Assembly (NCBI GenBank): GCA_032358255.1 | Contig: JAULBX010021409.1 | Location: 1-64,000 of the forward strand | Length of the DNA stretch: 64,000 nucleotides | Reading direction: 5' to 3' | Source of the DNA: Heterotrichella gracilis | Taxonomy: Eukaryota > Sar > Xanthophyceae > Tribonematales > Xanthonemataceae | In this document: one piece after another, positions 47,488 through 59,528 of the stretch | Layout: each line of letters opens with the position of its first letter | How positions within the stretch are numbered: the first letter of the stretch is position 1 | The notes under the pieces: model-generated | The model's input: only the letters and a program-made list of their open reading frames with translations | Database searches by the model: none | Told to the model about the DNA's origin: nothing | Translations under genes and position numbers: made by a program

Positions 47488-48843
47488 GGTACGCTGTAGC
47501 AATGATACCGTAAACTGAGGCCACAAATTACAGCTGTAAGCCCGATACTATGGTACAATCTCTATACTATGGCCAACCCAGCGCGTCTTAGAACCGGCGG
47601 ACGTTGCTCTGGAAAACTAAACTACAGGCTATAAGGTCCTGGGCGCAAGCGCGCGTCAAACTGGCTATAGCACTAGCGTACTCTTGCTACGTCTGACATC
47701 AACGTTGCGTCTACTAGCAGCGGTTGACAAGCAGCCGCTAAGTTCACTCCTCGGTATCTTGCTGGACTCGGCTTTGCCTTGTTGATCTGAAACGACCGCG
47801 CGGGTTCTCAGCACTAACAAACTTTTTGTTTGAATTCAAAATTGCTATCCCTGAAATGGGTGCGTATGAAACCCCGGGACTGTGCTTTAGCATTGACAAA
47901 GCATTTGGGACAATGGCAGAGGTCACAACCTTTCAAAGGGGCATGGCATGGCTTGTGCATGGCAATGGAACACTTTAGTAGGAGATAGGCAATGCACTGC
48001 AGCAACTTGGCGTGGCACCAGGTGGCTCTTGTCGCCATGCCATGGCGCAATGGACATGCCATGTCACAGTGCAGGCATCAGCGGGCATTGGCGCCCTGCC
48101 CTGCACACCCTCAAACATATATGTCAAATGCGCCACAGGCCTGGTTGGCACCGACCAGTGCCAATATGAAAACATAACTATAAACTCACCAAAAATGGAC
48201 TTTTGGCAGTGGATGTTACCCCCATGGCACTGGATCTTGGTAAACTGGACCAGTCTTGTAACCTACTACCCCTGTACTAACCCACTGTTACCCTATACAC
48301 GTCCCAAACCTTGGTCCAAGGTCACAAATAGCCAAGCTGGGCACTCGAGCAGCACATCAATGGCGGTGACAACGACACAAGTATTGGCACCTTGCTGCGT
48401 ATATGTGCTCCTGGTGCATAGGCTCAGTTCCTGCATGACGCCGAGCAGAGTGCACTACAAGTGTGACGCAGGTATAGGGGAGGTTGGGGAGGCAAGCTGA
48501 GTCCGGGAGGAGCCTCGTCCAGCGCATATGCAACAGGTTATGGTTTCCCTGCACACTCGCGAATCTGATTGTACTCTGGACGTCCTCAGGCTAACGGTTA
48601 TGGCAAGCTCAATCCATTTCCATGGCAAACACGCGCTCCTCGAGTTTTGGCAAAAAAATGGTGGACCACCAGGTATTATTCAAAGGCGCTAGTGCATAAA
48701 TGACTCAAACCAACGCAACTGAATGAAACTTCAGCCTGAATCACAGAAAGTAAACCAACCGACTGGTAGTAAACAAAACAACCACACAATAGGGGTACAT
48801 CCCAGTCAATCAACCTCATTCACCCCCCCACCCCCGTGCCACC
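47488..48843. other. Spacer between the IQ-motif gene and the SDR locus
   Basis: About 1.36 kb with no exon pattern. Should include the IQ gene's promoter at its left end and the 3' UTR of the SDR gene at its right end. Confidence 0.5.
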
Positions 48844-51800
48844 TCACCGCCCCCCCTTTCCCTTTCCCACCTCCCCCGGAGGCCCCACACACTGCCCCCC
48901 CAGCACCCCCCCGTGCGTGGGCACCCCGCAGTCAATGGGTCCCAATGGGGGTTGGGTGAGTCCAATGGCGGCCTGCCAGGTGTCATACGCCAGGGCAGGG
49001 TCGTCGAGTATAGGCCAATGGGAGGGCGCCAGCTGGCGGCAGGACTGGTAGGCGCTGCCCTGCTCGCCCTGCGGGTGGGAAGGGTGGTTAGGGTTTGCAG
49101 GTGGATATTAGGGTTTCCAGGTGCCCCCTGGGGTAATCAGAGTTTTCAAATCGCACCAATGGGATCCAGGTTGGGGTGAGTTTGGTTTTCCAGGAACCGG
49201 CGCCCCCACGTCTACCAATCAATTTTGTACATCATGCACTTGCATCATGCAGCTGCATCATGGAAGTAACAGTACAGAAATAACAAAGGAGATGGTAAAA
49301 GTTATCATCAAAGGAAATCTATATCGGTGTGCTCACCTGCGGGTTTTGTCGCGTTGCCAGGAATACCGCCCCCATCGCCTCCTCCCAGTGACTGCCAGGT
49401 GGCAGGCCCCCGCCAGCCTGGCGCAGCTCCTCTACCCAAGGGGGATGCGACAGCAGGGGAAAAAAGGGGGAGGACGAGGAGTTGGCCAGCACAGCGGGGA
49501 CTGCCACGTGGAACTGAATCCCTGCAAAAAGAATGAGAAAGGAAGCATGTTCAGGCAGGGCTTTTTTCCATGCAGGGCATCGGTCAAGGTTTGTCTCTCA
49601 AATGTGCATGCTAGGGTTTCCAGCAAGGCTTTTACCCGCACCTAGCGCCACCATTAGCCGCTTCTCAAGGACCGCCTCCCACCGCACCATCTCCCCCACA
49701 CCCACCCTGCTCACTCCAAACCTAGCCACATACTATTAAAACCAGTCACAGCCAAGCGGGGTTTCCAGCAGGGTTTCCTTCAAAGGTTTTCCTACCTAGG
49801 GTCACGTTTAGCCGCTGCTCCAGGATCGCCTCCCGCCGCACCATCTCCCGCACACCCACCACGCTCAATGCAAGGCTAGCCACGTACTGCTGGAACCAAT
49901 CACAGCCCAGGAGCGGCCGACCCTTGGCGCAGCCCGCCACATACCCCCCCATTTTCATCACCCGAGAAATAACCCCCTTGGTGACCCCCTCCGCCCAAGG
50001 GGTGGTCAGCAGAATGACCCTGCCTGAGCTGCCGGTGGTGGGGGGGTGGGGGGTGGGGAGGGAGGTGCGGGAGGGGAGGGTGTCCCCGCGGGTGGCGGTG
50101 GTGGTGTTGCGGGGTGGTGGTGGTGGTGGTGGTGAGTGCCATTGGTCGTGGTGGTTGCTGCCTGACAGGCCGGCGGTGGTCATTGCCCGCACCTGGCAGG
50201 AAAAAGAATAGAAATTAATTTTAGGGAACAACAGGGGGCCACGTTACAGTCACAACCAAACTCCATAGGCAGGGAGGGCGGACACAGCACAGAGGCGGAA
50301 AGGCAGATACAACCCACAGGGGCACGGCAGGACCAGACCACGTGCGGTTCAGGGAACAAAGGCAAGGCAGGACCCCATAACGTGCGGTTCAGAGAACAAA
50401 GGCAAACCAGGATCACACCACGTGCCGCCGCACCTGATCGGCCAGGTCCATCATGCTGCCGATCACTCCGCTGCCATTGGTGGGGATGACAGACCCGCCT
50501 GGGGCGCCGCTGCCTAGGGTTTCGCCAGGGGCTCCCAGGGTTTCGTTCCCCTTTGCCAGCTGCATCCACAGCTCGCTCTCCGACGCAACGCTGTCATCAT
50601 AACTCCCCCTTGTGAGGTCATCTTCTGTCATGGTGATGTCACCACCCCCCTTGCGCCCCCACTGCCGCAGCCCCCTCGCCCCCCCCTCCCCAGCCAGTGA
50701 CGTGGTTTCCTCCCCTGGGGAGGTTACCCTCGCCAGGGTTTCCTCCCCCTGACCAGGTGTGGGTTTTCCCCTGCCGGCGGATGCCAGGTGGCGCCGCCTG
50801 TTGAGGGTTTCGTCCCAGTCCCCTAGGGTTTTGCTGCCGGAAGAGGCGGCATTGGAGGCAGCGCCACGTGTCGCTTCCACTGTGGGGTGCAAGGGGGAAC
50901 GGGTGGGTCAGGAAGGGGAAAGTGGGGAGGAACCATTAGGGTGCATGCAGCGGGAGGGAGTGTGGTTGGCGCCAGGCGTCGCCTGGTGAGCACTTGTGGT
51001 TGTGGGTTATGAGAAAGGGGGCGACGGGGAGGAAACGCGCAAGGGGTTCCAACTTCATTAGTGTTTGGAGTGTATGGTGCGTGCGTACATGAAGTAGGAT
51101 CAACCACAATGCATTTGCCTTTGGGAGTAATGACAGTAGGCGTAGCAAAAACAAATTCCCCACATGTACTTTAAAAAGAACATTACCACAGCCCACTACA
51201 TCCCCCATTCCACCCAACCCACCACACTCACCCTCCTTTTGCCTGCCTTCCTCCCCACCCCTTGTTGGCATATCCAAAACGCCACCCTCCACCCCCCCAT
51301 CCTGCGCCCCCCCTTGCTGCTGCGCCGCTGCCTTCACCCCCCCCAGCGAAATCAGCTGGGTCAAAAATAGGACCCGGGACAGGTAATTGGAGGCCAGGAG
51401 GGCGGAGGAATTCCGCGCATGTGGCAGGATTTGGTGGGGGGGCATAAATGCCGAGGCCAGGATGACCACATCCAGGCGGGGGTGCTTGGTCCAGGATTGC
51501 CTGAAAAGGGGCACAATTGCAAACTAAACTGTGGGAATTTGATAATGGGTTTATACATGCACAGAAGGGCCACATCTGGTGGGCATAGATGTGCAAGCAG
51601 TTGCCGAATTCAAGGGGAGCCCATGCATGTCGAAATAAAAAAGGCCACATTCAGGCAAGCGCGCTTCAACCAGGATTGCCTGAAAGGGTGCACAAATGTC
51701 ACTTCGGGAATGTGTGATGGATGGTGGGAATTCAGTCCAGGCATTGCCGGGGGGCACAAATGTGTGATGGAAATGCCAGCACGCTGATGTGCACCCTAAA

Positions 51801-53542
51801 TCCTCAACCCTAAAATGTACAGGCAGGGGGTCCACCAATGCATCGCACATCCACATGGTTGACTTCTCAGAAAAGCAACCTCAAACAATGACGTGGAGTG
51901 TTATTTCATGCCCATGTGCCCTGGCTATCCCCCCTCCCACACCCCACCCCCACCCACCTGGTTGCCAATGCCACCACTGTGTGGAAATCCTGGGGGTCCA
52001 AATAGTCGCACCAGGGCTCCGGCACATTTGGGTTCATTGCGCGCACCTCGAAAAGCACCACCCGGCACGCAATCATGTCGTGCGTGGCAATGTACACCTG
52101 CGGCGGCGGGTGTTTAGGGTTTTCAGTAGGTATTTTAGTAGGACTGTCAATAGCATTAACAGAAGAACAAAATGCAAAAAAGGGAATCAAACATGCATGG
52201 CAACCACCACCTGCAAGGGGGAAGTGCAGCAGGGGGGGGGGTTGTAGGAAGGGGACAAGGGGATCACTATTGTTCAAGTATTGTGGAGAAAGGAGCAGAT
52301 TGAGCAAGGGTCTGCTCCAAATCCCTACTCAAAACCCTGCCCAGCATGATGACAGCAGCTTGCCCCACAACGCCTTAATCCTGCACAAAAACCCTACCCC
52401 AAAATCCTACCTCAAAACCTACCTTGCACCCCAGCATGGCCAGCACGATTGCCGCTGCCCGCCCCACCCCCGCCTCCCCCCCCGTCACCAGGCAGTGCTT
52501 GCCAGCCATGTCTGTTCGATCCCCGTAGCGCACGTAGTCGGCAGCTGAACCAATGCCTACCATCTGCTGGTACCGGTCTGCAAGGCGGGGATAAGGGTAG
52601 ATAGGGGTGGGAAGTGCCAGGGGGGTAAAGTGGTCATGCGTTTGATTCTAAGGCTATCACATTTGCCTTCCTTAAGCAGGCAAATTATAGATGTCTGTTC
52701 GCTCCCCATACCCAAAAATAGTCCGCAGCTGAACCGATGCCTACCATCTGTTGGTACCTGTCTGCAAGGTGGGATGGGGGGTGAAGGCAGGTTGCGTGCT
52801 AGGGTTTAAGGTAGTTGAGTGCTAGGGTGCTAGGGTTGTGTTGATGCTAGCAGCAATCATCTTCTATTATCATTTCCTTTTTGAAGTCCTGCATTTACTG
52901 TTATATAACTGTCCGTTCCACGTACAACACATAGTCGGCGGCTGAGCCAATGCCTACCAGCTGCTGGTACCGGTCTGCAAAGCGGGGGTAAGGGTAAGGG
53001 TACATAGGGGGTAGGAAGTGCACGGGGTTGAAATTGGCTTGTGTTGATTCTACAGCCATCACTTTCGTTGAAAATGTGAGCCTAGAATAGACAAGAAATA
53101 TATATATGCTGTCTGTACTGCATCGCACATAGTCGGCGGCAGAGCCAATGCCTAGCAGCTGCTAGTATCGGTCTACAAAGAGGGCATAGTAGAGTGGATT
53201 TTCCATGGGACATGGGCATGGGAGGTGGCAGGGATTAAGGTGTAGGGTAATTGTGTGGTAGTGCAGCAAACTGGATTCATGCAAGGGTTTTGTGAGGAGA
53301 AAAAACACAACAACGATATTGTAACAGGGTAAACGTGCAACAGGGACATCATTTCCCATCAACGCTCAACGCTTTGTGTGATTTATTTGGTCAGGTTTAG
53401 GCTGTAAGGATGCTGCTTCAGGGTTTACCTTTCCTGCCCTCTGTCGCATCATAGTCCTGCAGTGCCGCCATCAGGCGCCGCAGTCCAGAGGGGCAGGCCA
53501 GGGTGTCGGCACTGGCGGGGCCCATTTGCCGGGGGGGCTCAT
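48844..53542 (-). CDS. Short-chain dehydrogenase/reductase-like (possibly the C-terminal half of an FAD-oxidase fusion)
   Basis: Eight exons join in phase: 53542-53429, 52577-52423, 52097-51958, 51500-51232, 50879-50434, 50192-49796, 49521-49337, 49068-48844. A Rossmann start is clear: AGKHCLVTGGEAGVGRAAAI with TGxxxGxG, then RLDVVILASAF, then LASNYLSRVLFLTQLI. The C-terminus (VFLATRQNPQ, AYQSCRQLAPS and DDPALAYDTWQAAIGLT) resembles WWOX/retinol-dehydrogenase-type SDRs. The active site looks degenerate: the usual Ser is replaced in RVILLTTPW, and the YxxxK motif reads YVASL. Long Gly/Pro/Thr-rich inserts interrupt the fold. The first exon begins with a phase-1 join to the exon ending at 53887, so it may continue the FAD-oxidase frame; alternatively this is a separate gene with an in-frame Met in exon 53542-53429. 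The stop at 48844-48846 could also be a donor site. Confidence 0.72.
49620..49738 (-). repeat. 120-bp echo of an SDR exon end
   Basis: Copies 49790-49912 (donor edge of the exon ending at 49796, coding for VREMVRREAILEQRLNVTLG), with the run GCACCATCTCCC and ACCAGTCACAGCC conserved. It is the longest single echo noted. Confidence 0.88.
52690..53176 (-). repeat. Three echoes of the SDR exon at 52423-52577
   Basis: About 52694-52770, 52917-52990 and 53123-53176 repeat the acceptor end of the exon (coding for DRYQQMVGIGSAADYV), each with the TAGTCGGC/TGGTACC core and a candidate acceptor. Similarity falls with distance from the exon in part, and flanking intron sequence (GGGGTAAGGGTA) is copied too. 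Confidence 0.88.
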
Positions 53543-53886
53543 CTACAGGGGAGAAAATAAAATGCAAAACAGTAAATGAGGTTGAAGTGGGAAATGGGTG
53601 GAATAAATGATGTTGAAGTGGGTTTGGGTACTTATAGGCCATGCCATGCGTGCGCTGCCTCGCTATTGATACCCTCAGGGTAGCTTCACCATTCAATGGG
53701 ATTAAGAGGGGTGCAAATGGCCCTATCTCTAAGATGAAATTGAGGTGGGATTTGGTAGTCTCAGCCCACGCCATGCATGCACAGCTGGACAGCATCCCAA
53801 TTGACTGATGAGTCACGGCAAATTCGAATGGAGAATGAAATCACAAGGGGTGTAGATGGGTCTATCCCCTCCCCTGTCTTACGTAC

Positions 53887-56800
53887 CTTCCCCTTCCTCC
53901 CCCTCATCCCCTCCACTGCCATCCTCTACTTGCTCCCCCCTCCCCCTGCCAGCCCCAGGTGACACCCCCTGCATCTTGATTCCACCTTCCTCCCCTGGAA
54001 GTACCCCCCCTGCTCCGCTGGTTCCCTCCCCTGACTGACCCCCCCACAGCGCATGCATACCAAACCCCTGGCTCACCACACCACCCAGGCTGCCCAACAA
54101 CCCCCCATTCGTCCGAGCCCCTACCGCCCTCCCCACCCCACCGCCAGGCGGCACACCCCCCATTCCCCCCTCCTCCCCGCCCCCTTCCTCATCCCCCCCG
54201 GGCGCCATATGCCCCCTCCGCCCCCCCGAAAACTGCCGCTTGAAATCCGTCGCGGTATTGAACATCTCGTGGCCCCCTATGGAGTCCCGTAATTGCCCCA
54301 ATTTGGCGTGCATTTCGTCGTCCATTAATGCCACCTGCCACCCCGCGGTGACTGCTGATAATTGGGCCCCGCTGGTGTGTGCCCCGGGCATGTAGGGTCT
54401 GAGGCGCATGTACAACCCTAGGGCCCAGCGGGAAACCCCGTCGAGGGTTGCTTCCCGGCCTTGGGTGCCCAGGCCTGCGGGGGGGGATGTAGGGTTCAGG
54501 GTTTGAGAGACCAACAGGGGCACAGGAACAGGGCTGTGAAAATACCCCACTTAATGAATGAATCACACAATAAATAGCTTCCCCAAAAAATAACATCCCA
54601 TCTTTGCACCTGCCAACAGGAGGACTTTAATACATCACGTGATATATTAAAGTCCTCCTGCTGCCAACGCCAACATGACGTCTGGGATTGCACCATAATG
54701 CAATTTCCCCCACACACCCACACACACCCAAAAAAAACTCTTTTCGCACCTGTAAGCGGCTGCATGATCCCCGATTGGATGCTAATATAATGCCGGGATT
54801 CCTGCATGATCCCCGCAGCAGATTTTGACCCCGCACCCCCCACCAGCGCAGCACCCCCCACCGGTGAAAGCACAAGCCAGGTGTCGGCCCGCAGGCCCTC
54901 GGAGGGGGGCAGGGGGGGTTTGCCGGTGAAGAAGGCATCTGTTAAAGTGATCGAGGCTTGGCCTGCCAGACGGCTGAGCAGGGCTGTGTGGGTGAAGAGG
55001 TCCTGGGGATCGGTGTCATGTGACCTGGGAAATTTGGGGATTTTTGGGGTGTCAAAATTGGCCCGGGCAGCGAGAATTCAGGGTATAAAGTGGCAATTAG
55101 GGTCTCCCAGTGAAGAAGGCATCCGTGAGGTTTGGGATTGAAAAGGGGTTTAGGAGTGGGAGAAGAGACGCGAGAGTCAGGGCCTGAATGCAAAGGGAAC
55201 AGAGAGAAAGACAGAGCTTTTCAGAGTCAATGCGGGAACCAGCCACAGGAGGTACCAGGGCAGAAGACAGGAGATGGAAGGCAGGGAGGACAAGGAAGGC
55301 GCAAAGAAAGCGACCATGCTTGCAAACCCCAACAAGTGCTGCGATTTCCTCCCCTCTTACCGTAGCCAGGACCCATATGTGTGCCCCCTGAGGAACGGCA
55401 CCCCATCCTGCATTAGCCCCCCCTGGATTTGGACCTGCATTTCTGGACCCCCTGAGCAGCTGTCTGGCATGGGGCAGGCGGTGTCGGAGTCAATGAAGTC
55501 AGCCAGCATCTGTGGGGAGGGAGACTGTGGTTTACGGTTTGGGGGTTTTGGGTTTAGCTAAAACCCTAGACACAATTAGTCTGCTGTGTGCAGCCGCACA
55601 TTAGACGCAATCTACAGACATCTCTCCCCGCAGATGCTAAATCCTAATCCCTGACTCTCAACACCGGAAAATGCGAGTTTCTGCAAGCCCCACCAACACC
55701 CTAACCAAGACCCTACCAAAACCCCAAGGTGCCAATATAGCCCGCACAAGCCCTACCAAAACCCTCAAGGGGTACCCTAAACCCACCGCCAGCAGTAGCC
55801 GCACCAGGTCCATTCCCTCCCTCCCGGCCTGCCGTAAACCTAACAAAACCCTAGGGTACCCCAGACTCACCGCCAGCAGCGGTCGCGCCAGCTCCATACC
55901 CTCCCTCCCCCTGCCGTCATACATGAGCGACAGGCATGCCTGGCACCCCCCACCCAGGGGCATGCGCAGGCCAGAGCTGCCGCCCCAGGGGTAGCGCGTA
56001 TTCACCTGTGCAATGTGGAAGCGCTGTCAATTCACATGTATTGGCGATGACATTTTACGTTTTATGTTACATGCTGCCTACGAAAGGATGCACCCACCAG
56101 CGGTGGCCTCGTATGGTGCGTTGTCCAGCCCATGCCCCTGGGTGTGTGGGGTATGCGAGTGTGGGGATGGACCCCTGGGGATGCAGCAAAAACACGCAGG
56201 GGCATGTGCATAACCTAAATTCCATACAGAGTCCTCACCTCCCCCGGGGAAACCCTAGCCTGGGGCATCCTCCTCGCCAGTGTCAGCTGCATCGCCATCC
56301 TGGGGGTCGACTTGAGCTGGTGGGCCCACGCCTTGTAGAGCTTGAGAAACCGAGCCAGCTTATCTTGGGATGAGGCTATGAAGCACGCGGTCCCCGCGAA
56401 AAGCGCCGGCGGCACCTGGAAAGCCCTTAGGGTCATGTGGGTGATCACGCCCAGACCGTGGCCACCTGCAGGGACAAGGGAAACCCTAATGAAAACCCTG
56501 ATGATAACCCTAGGGTCAAGCCTCAGGTTCATGTGGGTGGTGACGCTTACGCTGTGGCCACCTGCAGGGACAAGGGAAACTTTTGTGAAAACCCCAATGA
56601 GACCCTAGGGTGTACTTAGGGTCACCCACAGGGACCCCCACCCACATGAACCTGAGGCTTGACCCTAGGGTTAAACCCTTAGGGTCAAGTGCATGATGAC
56701 ACCCTGGTGGCCACCGGGCCAAGGGGGCAATCCTGATGGGAACCCTGATGGGAATCTTGATGAAACCCTAGAGAAACCCTTCAAGCCCTTGGGGTCATGT

Positions 56801-59012
56801 GGATGATGACATCATCAAACCCCGCATCAAACCCCGCCCACATCCCACATCCCGCATCAAACCCAGCCAACCGGCCAATGGCCCACCTGTGACCTGTGAC
56901 CTCGACCACCCAGAACAGGAACGCCTGCCCTAAAACCCTACCCTAATCTGCAATAAACCCCAACCCAATTCCTGCATCCAACTCTTACCTGTGGCCTTGA
57001 CCGCCCAGAAAATATCCGATCGCTCCTGATCGCTCGCGGTGACCGCCGATCCATCCGCCAGCACCATATTCACGGACATGAGGCTGGAGGTGGCCAGGCC
57101 CCGGTGCCGGGACTGCCAACCCATGCCCAGGGACTGGAAAAATCCAACCAGGGTCCCCTGCAGGATACACGATTTCCTTGTTTTTGGGTTCTTTCGCTGG
57201 CTTTTCCATGCAACCCTTCAGTACAGCACCCCCACCCAATCCAGCTCCAACCGGATCACAAACACAGCATATACAGTTTTCTTCTACGGCGTCCTGCTGC
57301 TGCCTTTTACGGTTTCTGTTAGGTTTCCATGTACATATCTTACAAGGTTTGTTAGAGGTTTCCTTGCCACTCACCGACAGCGGCCCCGCATACACCACCC
57401 CCACCCTCCCCAGCTCCAGCCCATTGAGCACATCCTGCAGGGTGGCGCCCCCCTCCACCTCCACCACCCCGCCACCCCCCTCGCTCCCATTGGCCGTCAC
57501 TCGCACCCCAGCCATGCGCGCTAGGTCCAGCATCACGCTGTTGTGCACGTGGAGCAATCCCGAGGGGCCATGGCCCCCGCCCTTGACCGTCACCTGCAGC
57601 GTGGGGTGGTATCTTTGGTGTTTTGAAGATTACCTTATAGGCATACCAGAGATGTAGCGGTTATGATGGTAGGGTTTTTGGGTAGGACTTTGGTGGACCT
57701 ATGCGCGCAAGATCCAACATGACGCTGTTGTGCACGTGCAGCAGACCTGAAGTGGAGCCTGAACCCCCTCGCAAAGTCCAGCACAGCCTCAACGGACCCT
57801 TCCACACACACACACACACACCTCACTTTCACCACCACCACCACCGGCATCACCACCACCATCAACCCCACCACCCACCTTAAGACCATATTCCCTTGCC
57901 AAGTCCAAGGCAGCAGCAATGTCCTCGCCCCCCCGCGCCTGCACAACCACCGCAGGCCATGCCGCTATGCGTGTGTTGAAACCCGCAGTAGCCTCATCCC
58001 ATTCCAACCGGTGAGGGGTGTCGGGGCACAACACCCGGCCTGGCATGGGTGGGGGTTGGGGTGGGTGGCGGGGTTGGGGGACGGGAGGGATGCGAGGATG
58101 CAGGGGCGAGGGTTGTATGGTGGGGTTTGGCAAGCCACAGCAGGCGCTGAGCAATGTGTTGGTGGTGGTGACGGGGGTGGGGATTGGGATGGATCCATGG
58201 AGGTGTGGGGTTGTTGGCGGGCAAGGTGGCAAGGGTTTCTAGGCAGATGGCGTGGAGTGGAATACCGGTGGGGATGGGGATGCAATGGAACGCTAATTCA
58301 TGCGGTCTGATCTTTGGGCCTGCCTTACCCTGGAACCTCTCCTGAAGGGTTGTGGCCGCCCCACAGGGCCCAGACCCTGGGTTAGGGTTTTCGTGCGGCA
58401 CCCTGCCATCCCACCATTGGTGCCGCGTGCCAACTGCAGCAGCAGCAGTAAGCATGTTGAGGTTACAGTAGGGTCTTCAGGGTACCAGGTTAAAGGGTTT
58501 TCAGTGGCCAGTGCACCCGAGTGGCGCTTGTGTCCTAGGTAGTGGGGTAGGCAACATTAATGAGTTTCCTTCCTGACTAGGCTGCCATTGCAAGGACTGC
58601 TTAACGCTCATGCCAGTGCAGTGCCACTACCGTATATGAGGTTGGCGGTTCCAGAATGCCCACAAGCGAGAGGTCCGTGTATATTAGGCGGAAAGGTGCA
58701 AGACAAGGTTGGGTCCGCCTGAAGTCTAAAGACGCGCACGTTGCCGTAAACGTTGTGTGTGTTTGCATCTGCAGTTGCAGCGTCGCGTGCATCCCATAGG
58801 GTCCATACTGGAACCCCCCCGTGTGCCCATCCAAATGCATGCATAAAACCCGTGTGCACACCCACATGCATGCATATACGGATCGCAGGACCCCCTCCGC
58901 CCTTACCAGACGACGACAGCCTCTGCGCCAAGCTGTACAGAATCACTGTCACGCTGGCGAAGGTGACTAGGGTAGTCAGCCGCTCCCTGGTCCGCCTCCC
59001 CCCACGCCTCAT
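53887..59012 (-). CDS. FAD-linked oxidase, berberine-bridge/PCMH type
   Basis: Ten exons join in phase: 59012-58907, 58433-58329, 58039-57879, 57593-57375, 57157-56989, 56465-56239, 56005-55871, 55509-55361, 55024-54750, 54474-53887. Start ATG 59010-59012 follows an in-frame TAG; residues about 10-28 (LTTLVTFASVTVILYSLA) form a signal anchor. The FAD domain is seen in FNTRIAAWPAVVVQARGG, VKGGGHGPSGL (the His of this motif is an FAD attachment site in the family), GLATSSLMSVNMVLADG and FWAVKATG joined to GHGLGVITHMTL. The second cysteine attachment site was not recognised. The last exon ends in a Gly/Glu-rich low-complexity tail. If the donor at 53886 is not used, the frame stops a few codons later (TAA near 53879); if used, it joins the SDR exons in phase and makes one 1354-aa protein. 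Confidence 0.78.
54617..54660. repeat. Perfect 16-bp inverted repeat in an intron
   Basis: Arms 54617-54632 and 54645-54660 (CAGGAGGACTTTAATA and its reverse complement) flank a 12-nt loop that itself contains CACGTG. It sits in the intron between the last two FAD-oxidase exons. Confidence 0.85.
55085..55845 (-). repeat. Echoes of two FAD-oxidase exons
   Basis: Positions 55085-55125 repeat part of exon 9 (GTGAAGAAGGCATC). Positions 55787-55845 repeat the donor edge of exon 7 (55866-55920, coding for GMELARPLLA). Both are direct copies in flanking introns. Confidence 0.75.
56517..56815 (-). repeat. Three echoes of FAD-oxidase exon 6 start
   Basis: About 56517-56582, 56681-56730 and 56785-56810 copy the acceptor edge of exon 6 (56427-56475, coding for GHGLGVITHMTLRA), with the flank GGCCACCTGCAGGGACAAGG intact in the nearest copy. 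Decay increases with distance from the exon. Confidence 0.88.
57697..57751 (-). repeat. Echo of FAD-oxidase exon 4 start
   Basis: Copies 57510-57565 (coding for HVHNSVMLDLARMAG) in the intron just upstream, with CTGTTGTGCACGTG conserved. A (CA)n/(CAC)n tract at about 57808-57880 follows. Confidence 0.8.
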
Positions 59013-59528
59013 CGCGCTGCTTCCACCCACCAGCTACCCACCACCAGCCCCAAACCGAGCCATGGCGATCCCGCCCACGGGTCCCAAACAAGGTACGTTA
59101 CAGCTCACATATAAGTGCAGCTACTACGCGGGCTGCGTCCCGCGCGTACCCCTTCTGTGCGTGCGCGCAAGTGTATGTATGTGGAAGTGTTGGGGTGTGT
59201 TCACTGCTGTCGGGTTGGATAGGCGCAGGTTCAGGACAGGGGTTGTATTTGGGCAGCTTGAAAACGGACGAAGATAACAGTGGGGCTTGTGTACCGCTTG
59301 TGTAGCTTGCACTGCAAGTTGAATTGGTGTCAACTTTAGCCAGTTGGGTTTGACAATTCCTTGCTCGTTGACTGACCATATGATACCGTGTGGGAAACGT
59401 TGCATGGATGGCTCGCTTTCTCTATAAAAAAAAACCTGTCCTGGTGTCCACAACGTATTTAGTAACCGCTCTGTGCTTTCAGAGCAACAAATAGTCTGCC
59501 ATCGTAGCGCCTGTGGCGGTTCCTCACC
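59013..59528. promoter_or_regulatory. Head-to-head promoter region
   Basis: About 516 bp between the FAD-oxidase start (-) and the fibrillin-like start (+). CTATAAAA-type sequence occurs at about 59421-59428 on the plus strand, about 100 nt before the plus-strand ATG, a plausible TATA box. Confidence 0.45.

Noticed and set aside
53879-53887. Definite end of the FAD-oxidase gene at the TAA near 53879
   Set aside because: A donor site just before it joins the SDR exons in phase, so the stop cannot be taken as proof of a gene end. Both options are kept open.
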